Both the position numbers and the translations under genes were made by a program. This document shows, piece by piece, positions 48,604 through 60,700 of a stretch of DNA of 64,000 nucleotides; within the stretch, counting starts at the first letter, position 1, and each line of letters starts with the position of its first letter. Source of the DNA: Crambe crambe (taxonomy: Eukaryota; Porifera; Demospongiae; Poecilosclerida; Crambeidae); NCBI GenBank assembly GCA_963924555.1, contig OZ004583.1:1707501-1771500 (forward strand), read 5' to 3'. The notes beneath the pieces are model-generated. The model had not been told where the DNA came from. It ran no database searches and worked only from the letters and a program-made list of their open reading frames with translations.

Positions 48604-49758
48604 TTAATATTGAAATTTCAATGCAGTCATAATGGTATTCATAAGAACACTAAAAACTGCCACTAGCATACCACTCTGCATAGTGTGAAGGGACACTGCA
48701 CCGTTGCTCAACTCTATAGGGCACCTTCCGAGAGTCTCCAGGCCACATCTCTTCCAGAGATCGTTATTGGCTATTGCAAGCTGTTGCTGACCCTGTATAA
48801 CAATGGTGGCATTAAAGAAATTATTGAAGCAGCAGTCCAAGTCATTTCGGAGGGTGGCTAGTGAGTTGCGACAGGTGGAGGGACAAGTGGTATCAGTCAA
48901 AGTACAAGTGCTCAAAGCTGATCTCAAGTTCGTATTAACTCTAATGGAGTTTAGCCTATTCAAGCATAAGTCACCATCAATGACACCACATGCTTCAACT
49001 GAAGCGTTGACTAGATTCGTGCAGTTATTAGAGTTACTGAGTGCATCTCTTATGGGTTGGCTGTTTGATCGAGTGCATATGAGCTCAAATAGGGAACGAC
49101 TGTATTCAGTCTGTGAGCAAGAACGTATTTGAGGTGTGGATAAGTCGAGTTGTGATGGAGGGCAAGTGTTGGGGACGGTTTCAATCCCACACCTTGACCA
49201 GAGTGAGAAGCTGAAGGCACTTGCAAATTGGGGGATGGTACCATTCAGGAGAAGGTTGATGCAACACCCTAGCCTCTCTCGTAGGATCATGATATTACTA
49301 CGACATTCACTGGAACAAACTGTTGGTTGACAAGTGGACATGATTCGGACAATTTCAGGAACGTATGCTCCAGCAGCACCACAGTAGTTTCTTGCTTCAT
49401 TCTGGCGACAGGCAACTTCGAATCTTGGTACCACACTTCTGAAACCACATCTGAGGGTCTCATCTATAATACTCTGAAAGAAACCTGATGTACATTGTGC
49501 TTCAACCGTGACCTCTGTACAAGTCTGCAGAGTATCTTCATCCACTTCAATTGCTTGTCTTCGGTGCCTATGCAGTGGAGCGAGGCCAGTCATTTCCAGA
49601 ATGGACTTCAAATGCTCATAATGCATCTCTTGAGGCTGAGCTATCGGAGACAGTGCTTCTGCATTGCCAGCCAGCAAGCACATTGTTACTATGATATAGT
49701 ACATCATATCTTGCAAATTGCACAGTATTGATTTTCCTCTGGAGTTGGATTTATTCAA
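48604..49758 (-). CDS. Secreted cysteine-rich protein with two repeats, probably GPI- or membrane-anchored
   Basis: Single-exon ORF of 384 residues; family not recognised. A hydrophobic signal peptide occurs at about residues 18-35 (start may be Met18). A dibasic HRHRRQ site follows at about 63-68. Two homologous Cys-rich repeats (about 79-205 and 213-350) each contain CxxxCRxxLxxLRxxLxCC, then N-glycosylation sequons with TI, then LWxRCGxET and CP. Ends in a hydrophobic stretch (GMLVAVFSVLMNTIMTAL) typical of a GPI signal or C-terminal anchor. Roughly twenty-five or more cysteines, several sequons. Role unknown; extracellular or surface by architecture. Confidence 0.78.
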   Translation of the reverse strand: MNKSNSRGKSILCNLQDMMYYIIVTMCLLAGNAEALSPIAQPQEMHYEHLKSILEMTGLAPLHRHRRQAIEVDEDTLQTCTEVTVEAQCTSGFFQSIIDETLRCGFRSVVPRFEVACRQNEARNYCGAAGAYVPEIVRIMSTCQPTVCSSECRSNIMILRERLGCCINLLLNGTIPQFASAFSFSLWSRCGIETVPNTCPPSQLDLSTPQIRSCSQTEYSRSLFELICTRSNSQPIRDALSNSNNCTNLVNASVEACGVIDGDLCLNRLNSIRVNTNLRSALSTCTLTDTTCPSTCRNSLATLRNDLDCCFNNFFNATIVIQGQQQLAIANNDLWKRCGLETLGRCPIELSNGAVSLHTMQSGMLVAVFSVLMNTIMTALKFQY

Positions 49759-49799
49759 CCTCTTTTATAGCTATTCAGTTATTGCACCAGCTAATTTTG

Positions 49800-50060
49800 C
49801 TAGCTATGCAGTGCAGTATCACTGTATGGTATGACTGCAGCACTTTTCTCCCAAAATCTTATCTAGCCATGCCCTAATTAAAATTATTTTCCCAAACTTG
49901 TACTGCTCGTATGCATGCACATGCATGATGTAGTGCAGTATCACTGTATGGTATGACAGCACTTTTCTCCCAAAATCTTATCTAGCCATGCCCTACATGC
50001 ATGTAATTAAAAATATTTTCCCAAACTTGTACTGCTCACATGCGCATGCATGATGTCACA
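49800..50060. repeat. Duplicated upstream segment of the Cys-rich gene
   Basis: GTGCAGTATCACTGTATGGT ... CCCAAACTTGTACTGCTC occurs twice in tandem (about 49808-49930 and 49931-50056), upstream of the minus-strand Cys-rich gene. The promoter region is therefore duplicated. Confidence 0.85.
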
Positions 50061-50230
50061 CAAAGTACTTATTGTTCGGTGGGTGAGTTTACTTTTCTGC
50101 AAAGAAGAAGAACACGCAGAGAGATTTTTTCAAATCTACTAAAGCATTAGCTATGGGGTGAGCACACATGCTCAGTTTACTCTCTAGCATAAAAATTTGG
50201 TAGGTACTTCAATGGTTCTATGTTATGCAC

Positions 50231-50231
<1 letters not shown>

Positions 50232-50276
<45 letters not shown>

Positions 50277-50306
50277 CACACACACACACATGCACACACA
50301 CACACC
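50232..50306. repeat. (CA)n microsatellite
   Basis: CA dinucleotide run with occasional TG interruptions, in the intergenic space between the Cys-rich gene and the P450 gene. Confidence 0.9.
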
Positions 50307-50959
50307 TTCTTGTTTCAGCTTGGTGCCTGGAGTTTTTAGCAGTGATTTCAGATTGGAGAGACTTAATACATACATGTACTTGGCAAAGTCAGTGACTGTT
50401 CACCCTCTCAATGGATCAAACTAGGAAGATTCAGTGTCAGATGGCATTGATAAAGGGACTCTGGAACATTGTATAATAGTTCTGAGGCAGAAGGAGACAG
50501 GTGTACCAAATTCATGGCCACCTCTACTCTATACTTGATTGGATAACAGTTGGTTTACTCTTGTGCCAGGAAAGAAAAGGTAATTCTATTCAGAGGTAGC
50601 TAGTGATGATCTAAAGTAAAATGTTCACACTGATTAGCTCAATTCGTAATATGAGCTAGCTCTTAAAAATGGCCATGGGTATATGCTTAGGTAAGCCATG
50701 CAGCCTTACTTTTTTCCATCAAGAAGATGCAGAAAAATAACCTTTTGCCTTGGTCTTTGTCATGAATGTGTGCATAGCTATTGTAGCTACTATCGAAAAC
50801 TGGTTCTAAGATTAAGTCACTACTCTAGCATGCACCTTCTTCAAAAATCTTCAAAAAATTTCATTGTAAAGCCCACAAGGGATACATACAGAGAGAAAAT
50901 AATATGAAATAACCAGGCTCATGATGTGAATAATAACTTGCTAAAGAGTTATGTGCAAT

Positions 50960-51460
50960 ATTGCTAGCTAGTGCCTTTTCAAAAGTTTCCTCGCAAGGGG
51001 TTGTGAGAAGGTGCAGCAGGTGCTTGAGTTTGCAGCCGAGGTGAACCATGGCGATGTGATCTGCGGGAAGGTTGCTCCTGCCATACTTGTGCCTGCAAAT
51101 AGGATAGGTGAAATCGTCTGTGAACACTGGGACTGGTGACAACACGAAAGACTGTGGCAATCGCCCTCCTCATCCATCCAGTTAATAATTATCACGGGAG
51201 ATAGCAGCAAGGTGCTCATGTGAAGACACTATAGGGACAAAATGTTCAGCAGCCAACCAAATGGGATCAATCACTACAGCTCTACTCTGTCCTGGCTCCG
51301 CTGTTGTCTAACTTTTTCACTATTATGGTCAGCCATCCAGTGCATAAGGGGAGCTCGCTCCAGCTGTAGACAAGCTTGCAGACGAACACCATCACCATCA
51401 TCAATTGATTTGATTAACTCTGAGCCAGGACTTGTCTCTGAGTAGTAACTATTTCATCTA
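50960..51460 (-). pseudogene. Coding-like minus-strand fragments, unidentified, probably decayed
   Basis: Three protein-like stretches in different frames, in consistent order on the minus strand: 51445-51277 (containing LQACLQLERAPLMHWMADHN), about 51275-51186 (VIDPIWLAAEHFVPIVSSHE) and 51097-50970 (HKYGRSNLPADHIAMVHLGC, KLKHLLHLL). Stops and frame shifts separate them, although some could be introns (an AG precedes HKYGR). Family not recognised. The remaining 49759-51840 interval shows no other gene. Confidence 0.3.
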
Positions 51461-51840
51461 CCACAACAGATCTTCTTCTCATCACACTGACATTCACTTG
51501 TTAGGCCCTTCGGGGCTACTTTAAAAAAAATTAATAATGAATTCATTATCTTGGGGAAAAAATACTCCAGCTTTGTGCATGCGCAAAATCTAGGAGGTGC
51601 ATGCAGGGGTGTGCCAAACTTAGATGTATGTTGGTATGAATTGTGCTTTGAAACTGCGTGTTTTTTTTTTCATTGTAGAAATAGTGTTATCACCTGTGGA
51701 TCACACCCTTCTCCATCTTATTTACTATGAACTTATTCTACAATAATAATGACAACACATTAGCTGATATAGCTTATAGCTAATTATAAGTAGTCTGACA
51801 GCAACAATGGATTTGTTATGGCCATTGAATTTTAGATTGG

Positions 51841-54713
51841 CTATATGGCCCTAGGTAATAGAGTACAATTGAGATCCTTGGGCTGAGTGCTGCCTCTTTG
51901 AACAGGAACCAGCTTGTAATCCTCAGGAAAAGAAATCTTGTAAGTTTGGAAAAGTCTTGCCAATGCAAGTTTTGCCTCCATCTGAGTGATTATAATAGAA
52001 GCAGTGAGTGTTACATATAATGCAAGTTTTGTCTCCATCTGAGTGACTATAGCTAATAGGACTAGCGAGTACTATAATGCACATAGGCGGGATAATAAAA
52101 GTGGTCTGGTGAAAACCGGACCAACCTGAGTGGTGGATACACCCTTGCATCAGATTGCACTGGGGCACCCTTGGATGGATGGAGTCATGGGGTAATCTAA
52201 AGATCCTTCTTACAATCTATACACTTGTAGCTAATGGCCCATAATAATCATGGCTATAAGATGTAGCTAATTAAGGTAAACTACTTGCCATTGCAAAATG
52301 TCTTCCTATGCAAGATCGATGACCAACTCCAAAAGGGAAATATGTGTATACACTGGGTCTGCATCATATAAACCAATACTATAATAGCATGCAAGTTAAT
52401 AAGTACAATGACTATAGCTATGTAGTTAGTTCAGGTGATTTGCTGCATAGCTAGCTAATTATATGCAGATGCATTAACTATTGTGTGAAATTAAATTTTC
52501 GTGATCTTTGATTTATTTTTGGTGCTGTGATATAAACTTCCTAAACGATTTTCAAGTCCTGCCTTTTCTTATCCAGATCGAAACGACTTGGATCAAAAAC
52601 ATCAGGATCTTCAAAGTACTGTGGCATCCGACAAGGTAAAGCTAAAACGAACTGAAAAACAACAGTCACATAATATACTAGGCAGATGGCTCATATATAT
52701 CCTATGGGTAGCTATATAAATCATGTTTGCTATGGTACTTGCATACCTCTGATACTAGTTGGGCATAGCAAGATAGGTGATAAGAATTATACTAATTAGC
52801 TGACAAGCTTGTTATTAGTCAATACCATAATTGAGGAATTTTCTGGGATAGCATAACCATCTAGTATTGTCTCTGAATGCAAAGATTTTGAGATTCCAAC
52901 ATCAGGTGGATAGAGCCGAAGAGTCTCATTCAAGATCTGCAATATTTTGCATGTGTAAGAGATCAAGAGATTAAATTAAGTGCATCCTTGACTCTTTGTA
53001 CAGTTAATTCAAATGCTGTACCTGTTCAGTATAATTTAGTTTATCCAAGTCCTCAGCTGTCACAAAAGTTTGATCACCTAATACTTCTCTAATCTCATTC
53101 ATCAACCTAGGTAATGATAATGATAACCTCATGGTCTCTCCAGCTCTATGAATGAATGAGTACCTTTCCAAGACGTTAGGATTTTGCTGAATAAGAGCAA
53201 TGGCAAAGGATAATGTTGCAGTGGTTGTTCCTGTTCCTGGTGACATACCAAGTGGAAAAAAAAAAAGAAATATGTAATGTTAACAACTCACATTTAGAGA
53301 GAGAAAGTACAGGCAACTAAAATCAATAGGAAAACCCATAATCAAAAGCCAAAAGACTAAGTCACATGATGTTATTTAGAAGTTACAAGACGGGAAAAAA
53401 CCATGAGAACTACAATAGTCGAGTTCAAGAGGCATATATGCAATAACACAGTCAGGACTCCTGTGGGAGTGGTCCCACCCTTTTCGTAGCTAACCATAGG
53501 TTGGGACTGAAACCTATGGTTTGTGATGATTGAATTAGGTTCTCCCCTGATGACCAGATGAGAAGTTCTCGAAGAAAATAAGTTCTCGAAGAAAAACTTG
53601 AACAACTCAATAGAATCATCTCACAATCATACCATCTCAACATAATTAGCTATAGTAATGGTTTAGCTCCCAATAAGTGACATCTACCTGTGATAAGCAA
53701 AGCTCCCGATAGGTGACCTCTACCTGTGATAAGCAAAGCTCCCGATAGGTGACCTCTACCTATGATAAAGCAAAGCTCCCGATAGGTGACCTCTACCTAT
53801 GATAAAGCAAAGCTCCCGATAGGTGACCTCTACCTATGATAAAGCAAAGCTCCCGATAGGTGACCTCTACCTATGATAAAGCAAAGCTCCCGATAGGTGA
53901 CCTCTACCTATGATAAAGCAAAGCTCCTGATAGGTGACCTCTACCTATGATAAATCAATGGACAAAGGTCATCCATCAGATACATAACTTAAGATTAACT
54001 ACACTGTATAATACGGGTAGGTAACTCTCACCTGGCTTTTAAGAAACACTTGAAACTACAACTTTTTAAATGCTGACTACAATAGTAGCTATTACTTTGT
54101 TTGCTCTGTTCTGTTTGATTCATTTATGTCTTTATTTAGGCAGCCTTAGTATTAGCCAGTGGCTAGTTGGCTCGCCTTGTGCCCATTTGGACACTAAAGT
54201 TATAAAAAAAAACAACAACAAAAAACAAAACTGTTAGCTAAATTTACATAATTTTTTGGTAGACACAATAATATAGGTAACAACAAAAAATGTGGTAGCT
54301 TGCAGATCAGAAAATTAATAATCAGGTATCAGATGCTAACTAACTCGGATCAATGGAAGCAGTAGGCTTTACTAGCTGTAACTTGGTTCCAATCAGCAGC
54401 ACAGTGGACAAGATCACTTCCAAAGTTATATTTTTTTATTTTCATTTTTTGTTACTGCTTAACGCACACAAACCCCCTGGACTACAACCAATATTGGAGA
54501 GATAGCCAGTTTGATTTGCACCCTGGAAAATCCAGGTACCCTTTTCAGCTGGGTGGACTGGTGGCATGGTGTTAGATGGATATTCACAGCAAATTAATGC
54601 TGGTGAAAAGGATGCATAAACACCATATGTCACTGGTGAGACTCGAACTCACAGTCTCCCACTTATAAACCCAGAGTGCAACACACACACACACACACAC
54701 ACACACGCACGCA

Positions 54714-54744
<31 letters not shown>

Positions 54745-57700
54745 CATACTTAGTAAAGCTCAAGTCAAGCTACAACCAGATAATTTACATTAGCTACATA
54801 CCACAAACCTATACATTATGCATGAAAGTTAAATGATATGTGCAGCAGTAGAGCACATGGTGACAGAAAAAAAGAAAAGATGTCACTTAGAAGTCATAAG
54901 ACAGAAAAGTCATGAGAACTACAACAGTCAAGTGCGATCAAGAGGTGTATCCTACAATGACACAGCAGGGGTGTATCCACAGAATTTTGAGTGGTCCGGT
55001 GTGCTTGTGCATGGAAATTTTTGGATGTCCATGCCCACTTTTTTGTGCATTTGAAAAAAAATGGATTATGGCATCAATGAATTCATTAGTATAATTTCCA
55101 TGTCGATGAAAACAAAGTAGCTAGCTACTTAAGGTGTGTGGCGGGTCGGATAATAAAAGTGGTCCGGTAAAAACCAGACCAACCAGAGTGGTGGATACAC
55201 CCCTGCACAGTCCGGACTCCTGTGGAAGTGGTCCCGCCCTTTTTGTAGCTGGCCATGGGTCGGGAGACTAATGGTTGGTGATGATCAAATTGGGTTCTCC
55301 CCCGGATAAGAAGTTCTTAGGGAAAATAATTCTCAAAGAATAACTCAGTAGCTAGAATCATCTCACATCTCAACATAAGTATAGTAATGGTCCTAAAGGG
55401 CTAATTATTAAGTTAATTTGACTATCTCCCTATAGGTGACCTCTACCTGTGATAAAGCAGTGGACAAAGGTCATCACCAAACTTATATTTTGTTCTTTTA
55501 TTTTTCTTATGATTCCAACACACACACACACACTGTCCTCTTACCACCACCATAGTATGTACAGAAGTCATCTATAAGAACTTCAATATCAACTGTGTCT
55601 TCTGAAGCTGCATAAAAGATGATAATTTGATATAATGAAGATAGATTATACATCTCTATAGCCCCAAGCTACTCAATTGAAAGCATTTACGTATATGCAA
55701 CTTAGATGATCACGTAGTACACAATTTTTCTTAGAATTTATTAGCTTTGAGTGTCAGAGTGGAACCTCCAAATAATGGACACACTTGGGACCCATCTATT
55801 TGTACTTTATAGAGAGGTTGTCCTCTTTGTATCGTGTGTACATACTTTTAGATCGTCCTTCATTGAAAATTTTTTGGTATATCTTACTATATTATGCTTA
55901 CATGCCAGCTTCAGAATGTGAGTTAAGATATCATCAGGAGGCCTCTCTCCATTTTGGATAGTTTTGATCCTGTTCATGATACACTCTCTTCCCATCCTCC
56001 TCACAGCATTAGTCAATTTTTGATAACGTCTTGTTTTAAATGGATGGAAGTACTACGTAGGATTATAGTTACAATAATTATTGGCTCCTTCTGATTCACT
56101 ACATGTCACATTCAATGTCATAGGCGGAGGAACCAGGGGGCCCAGGGGGCCATGGCCCCAGATTTTTAGACATATGGTTTTGGCCCCCCCCCCCCCCCCC
56201 CCCCCCCCCAGATTTCATTCTGTCATTCAATTAACTGCATGTGCAAAGTGAAACATTTTCAACTCTATCGACAATTAATGTGCAAAATAGTCACTCAAAC
56301 TGTTGCAGCAGCTGGATTTGCTAATTGCTGGAATGTACAAATTGTACTTGGTATGTAGCAATCCAGCAGTTAGCATTGTTGACTTCTGTCAATAGCTGAA
56401 GCTTCAGTGCATGTTGGTGTTCAAAAATGTCTCAGTGGCCCTTATCTATGTTCTTCCAGCCAAAATCACAACTATTGTCAGGTACCATGGTTTGCCCCCC
56501 CCCCCCCCCCCCCCCCCCCCCAGGTAAATTTATTTTCCTCCGCCTATGAATGTTATCAAGGGCTTCCAACTTATGTTGCAACTAGAGGTTTCCACTTCAT
56601 AAGTTCAGTGGTATTAGTTCCTTTAAAAATGGGATTGCATCCTGAATAATATAAGAGAGAGCTCGGCTCCACTGTAAGCCTTTGATGTTTACACCTGATA
56701 ATGCCTATTTACTCAGACAGAACATTATCTTTCTGTCTCCAAAGTTCCTCTGTAGCTATAAATGGGCAGCTGCACTAGTTCCACATACAGGAGCGATAGG
56801 TGGGTAAATGGAGAAATAATCATCTAGAGTGCTAGCAGCAATTTCCTTTATTAAGTGAGAGAGGATGTTTTGTCCTTCATCAATCGTTAGTGAGGTTATA
56901 CCCAAAGACTTGGCATCCCACATCTTGGTGAAATCAGTTCCAAATGCAGCCTAAAGGAGAGACAGGATCAAGGAATCATAAAAAGGGGGGTAAAAAGAAA
57001 GAAAAGAGGGCATGTAATAAGTGCAAGGGGTGTAGCTATCTGATTTAAAACTCGAGTCCCGAAGTGTCTGAGGACCAAGAGCTTTAAAATCGGATATCCC
57101 TGTGTCTACCCAGTCTGAAGATCATAGACAAGCTCACTGCAGACAAGCTGCCCTTTATACTAGCTACTCTCAGAAAGCTTGTTGAGTTAGAAACGTGGCA
57201 TTTATTGACCATGTTTGCATGTTTATAATTCCGCGAGTGAGTTGACTCTCAGGTCATGACTCATTGAAATTGTATATCAGAGAGTGCAGTAGTGCTCTCT
57301 GTGTAGGGATGACCTATGACTCTCCATAGGACTATGAAGTTGGATTTTCTACGAAAACAGTATTTTATGCACATTATTATCATGCAAAGCCATTTCTTCT
57401 GAAGTCAGACGATAAGGCTATTACTTTAGCTAATCTTGAATGGTAAGCTTAAGTAATGCTTGAGTGCCTGTGAGGTGTGCATTATTTAGAAACGAAAACT
57501 AGCAGGCTAATTGAGCAGCTTGTTTTTAGTCACATAATAGCTATGATATTGATTTTTGGCTAGTGTGTAGCTAATAAATCATTTATCACACTCGTCGTGG
57601 AATATGGCGAGTCATTTCACTCGTATAGCTGTATTTTCACTTGCCTTCGGCTCGTGAAAATATGGCCACCTTACTTGTGAAATGACTCACCATATTCCAC

Positions 57701-60700
57701 TCGGACTCGTGTGTTGACCACATTCCACATAGCCAGCATATAGCCAGCATAAAAGGCAGAATTTCTGAGCTAGCTGTCTTATAGTGGGGCTGGCATTCTG
57801 CATGCCATCTTGCTCTCCTGGCTGCCCAGCTAAGGACTGTCCTTTGAGCAGCTTCTTTGATCTCGGGCTGGGCATGATACAAGCTCTCAAATACCTTGCT
57901 GATGGTATCAACGGAAAAGTCTGTGATATAGTCATCTAAGGGAATGCTAGTTTTTCCATTAGCCATGGGGGCTAACTTCTTGAGGAAGTCATCCATACAA
58001 ACATTGAATGATGTAGTCACCAGATTCTTCAAACAACTGCATGGCATACAAATCAGAAAATTAATTTTGACTACAGCTTATTTTCATTACAATATTTTAG
58101 GGGGAAGCAATATTATACAGATGTGTATGCACTAACTATAATCATACATTTTATGAAAAGCTGGATCATGGAGTCTCCTTCTTGGCTTCCAGGAATCATA
58201 ATCCATAAGTGTAAACAATCCCTTACCCAAGAATCTAATTAAGGTCAAGCCATCAAAATCATAAACCTCAATTCATGCATTCATTAATTACCTTGGTCCT
58301 GCTGTTAAAGAACTGACATAGTATGGACATTTGCCATTCTTGTTATCCATCATCACTTTCTATTATGTGATATATAGAAAATGATGTTGTGGAGCAAAAT
58401 TTAAAATGTAATAATAAGTTATTGGTATCATTTAAAGTTTTATAATGATGTTGAAATCAACACCATTAATTTTTATTCCTGAGTTATACTTTACATCTCG
58501 TGTAGCTTGTAAATATTTAATAAGCTTAATATTTAGCATGACAGGAGACCCCTTTTCTCAAGTACTGTCAATTGTTACCATCATTATAGTTATCTGTTGA
58601 GAATGGAAGATGTTTGCACATAATATATATTATACTAAACCAGCTATACATATGGAACAGGGAAACAGTGGCCCTATAGCTAATAATATTGTCCCTGTGC
58701 CTCCAACCTGTGAACTTTGGTTTCAGTATAAAGTGTCCCATTTTCAAGTATTTCAGCCATTTTATAGTAATGCTAATGTAAAATGTATATAGCTAGTGAG
58801 TTTTCCTAAATTTCAGTATAGAAAATTCTTCAGTATTTTTGGTCAAAATTTAATTTCAGTATAAAAAATTATAAATCAGTGTGGTTGGAGGCTCTGTTGT
58901 CTCCACAGGGACCTAACTAAGCATGTGAAGGGCCATGCACATGCATGAAGTTTAGATGATTCGGCTGCAATACTAATTATGATCATGCAGGCTACAATCT
59001 AGCCTGGTATAGCTACACTGCTTGCGCATGTGTGAAATTATTTAATCACAAAACACTAGACACGTAGAGTGATGATGATCAATACATTATGAGTTAGCTA
59101 GATCGACTATTATAGCTGATACTTTCTCCTCTTGATTCTGTCCCAGTCTTTATTTTATTTCAGGAAGGCTTTCAGAAAGGTAGGCTCAACCACTATAATT
59201 AGCTATAACTATCAAACAGGCGGGATCCTTCATGCCCGTCATGAGATAGATGGTCTCTTGGAATGCTTCTCGATATCTCCAAGGCAAAACAGCAGCAGCA
59301 AGACAATAGCCATCTCTAGCAGCAGCGAGTATGGGTAGTCTATGGAGCCTCTAGCCATGTAGATATTGATAAACCACACCCATTCTATTACTTACTAGCC
59401 CAGGCTGTAACACAGATAGATGGTATAACAACTCTTCCGGTAAAATCTGGCACATGCATAAGCAGTGTATACCAGGCCCTATTCCTCTCTCCCCCCCCCC
59501 CCCCCCTCAAAAAAAATGGGCCTGAGTACGAGGCTATAGCTACAATCATGTATTGCTCAAAGGTAGCAAATGAAAAGGTGTGGCAGCATTATTAGCTAGT
59601 AGTAATGGTAGCAAGCTGCTAAGTGCACCTTAATAGCCTCACAATCAACTGTAGTGACTTGAGCCATGTGATAGATAAAGACAACAAATGTGGTGCTCTT
59701 CACATTTTCCATCCTGCAGTTTAAATCATTATACATAAGCCGCTCAGAGGCATTGTACCTAATGCAATAGCTACCCAATGTGTGTCAGGCAGTGTTACAT
59801 TGGCACTAATGCAACATTTTTATGTCAAGGAAAATTAATTGAACACAAATATTAGCTATAGGGATAGATAGCTGAAAAATCCTATCTGCATATTCTAATT
59901 AGTACCATAATAAGCACTGACCAGTATTTTACCACTTCATATACAGTGACTTCTGGATTGTCTTTTACTTTCGCCACATGTTCGAAGTCCAACAAATGAC
60001 CCAAATAAAAGCTTGATCAGAGGGAAAAATACAACAGTAAATCCTGTAGCAGTACAATCCCGTAGTTATATAACGTGAAGGTACAGTGGAACCTCTATAG
60101 CTCATTAGCTATATAAGGGATGCTTTAAAAGAGAGGTTTCCACTCTTCAGAGATTCAGCAGTATGCCCTAATAGGGTATTGTGTCCTGCCATCTTGCAAG
60201 ATTTGCACAAGGAGTAAGATTTTGCATGTATACGTAGCTAGTTGAAGTGTACGATTTTCATAAATACGTATTTCCAGCAAGATCTTAAGGAAAATTTCTT
60301 TCTTACAAGATATGGGCAAGAATACTACCTGCTGTGGGTTTCCCAAGGAACAGGTGAAGTATAAAGATGCTGTAGAGATTTGCCGTTTTCCCATATAAAT
60401 TTTCATAGAACTAAAAATCAACGGTGCTAAGTGTGAACATAGTCAATTGGTTAATTTGGTGTTTGAGTAGTTAGTACATTTATCCAGTTACTGCTGGATA
60501 TGAGTTTCATGTTCATATGTTGATTGGTCTCTGAGATGGAGCTATAGTTATATGTGAGCAGTTCTAGCTTCTGAATCGCTATTAATTACTTGTGGCAGAA
60601 TCGAATTAGCTAATCCGGATGCTGAGTATTCACCACGTGTGCGTGATGCGACATTGACCTCAAAGTGTGTCTGTATAAGGGAAAAAATATTTCGTGAAAT

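Noticed and set aside
53107-53163. In-frame stretch YSFIHRAGETMRLSLSLP inside the P450
   Set aside because: It has GT and AG ends (57 bp) and interrupts the NPNVLER/LMNEIREVLG alignment, so it is a small intron read through.
54610-54690. tRNA gene on the minus strand
   Set aside because: Only the T-arm is convincing; the D-arm and a proper anticodon stem are missing and an A-tailed body follows, so a SINE is more likely.
57637-57894. Extension of P450 exon 6 reading VFESLYHAQPEIKEAAQRTV
   Set aside because: It lies after a GT donor at 57894, does not align with P450s, and exon 7 (AAFGTDFTKMWDAK) continues the family alignment in the right phase.
59132-59338. Plus-strand ORF in P450 intron 3
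   Set aside because: No family match, no splice context, and short; considered chance.
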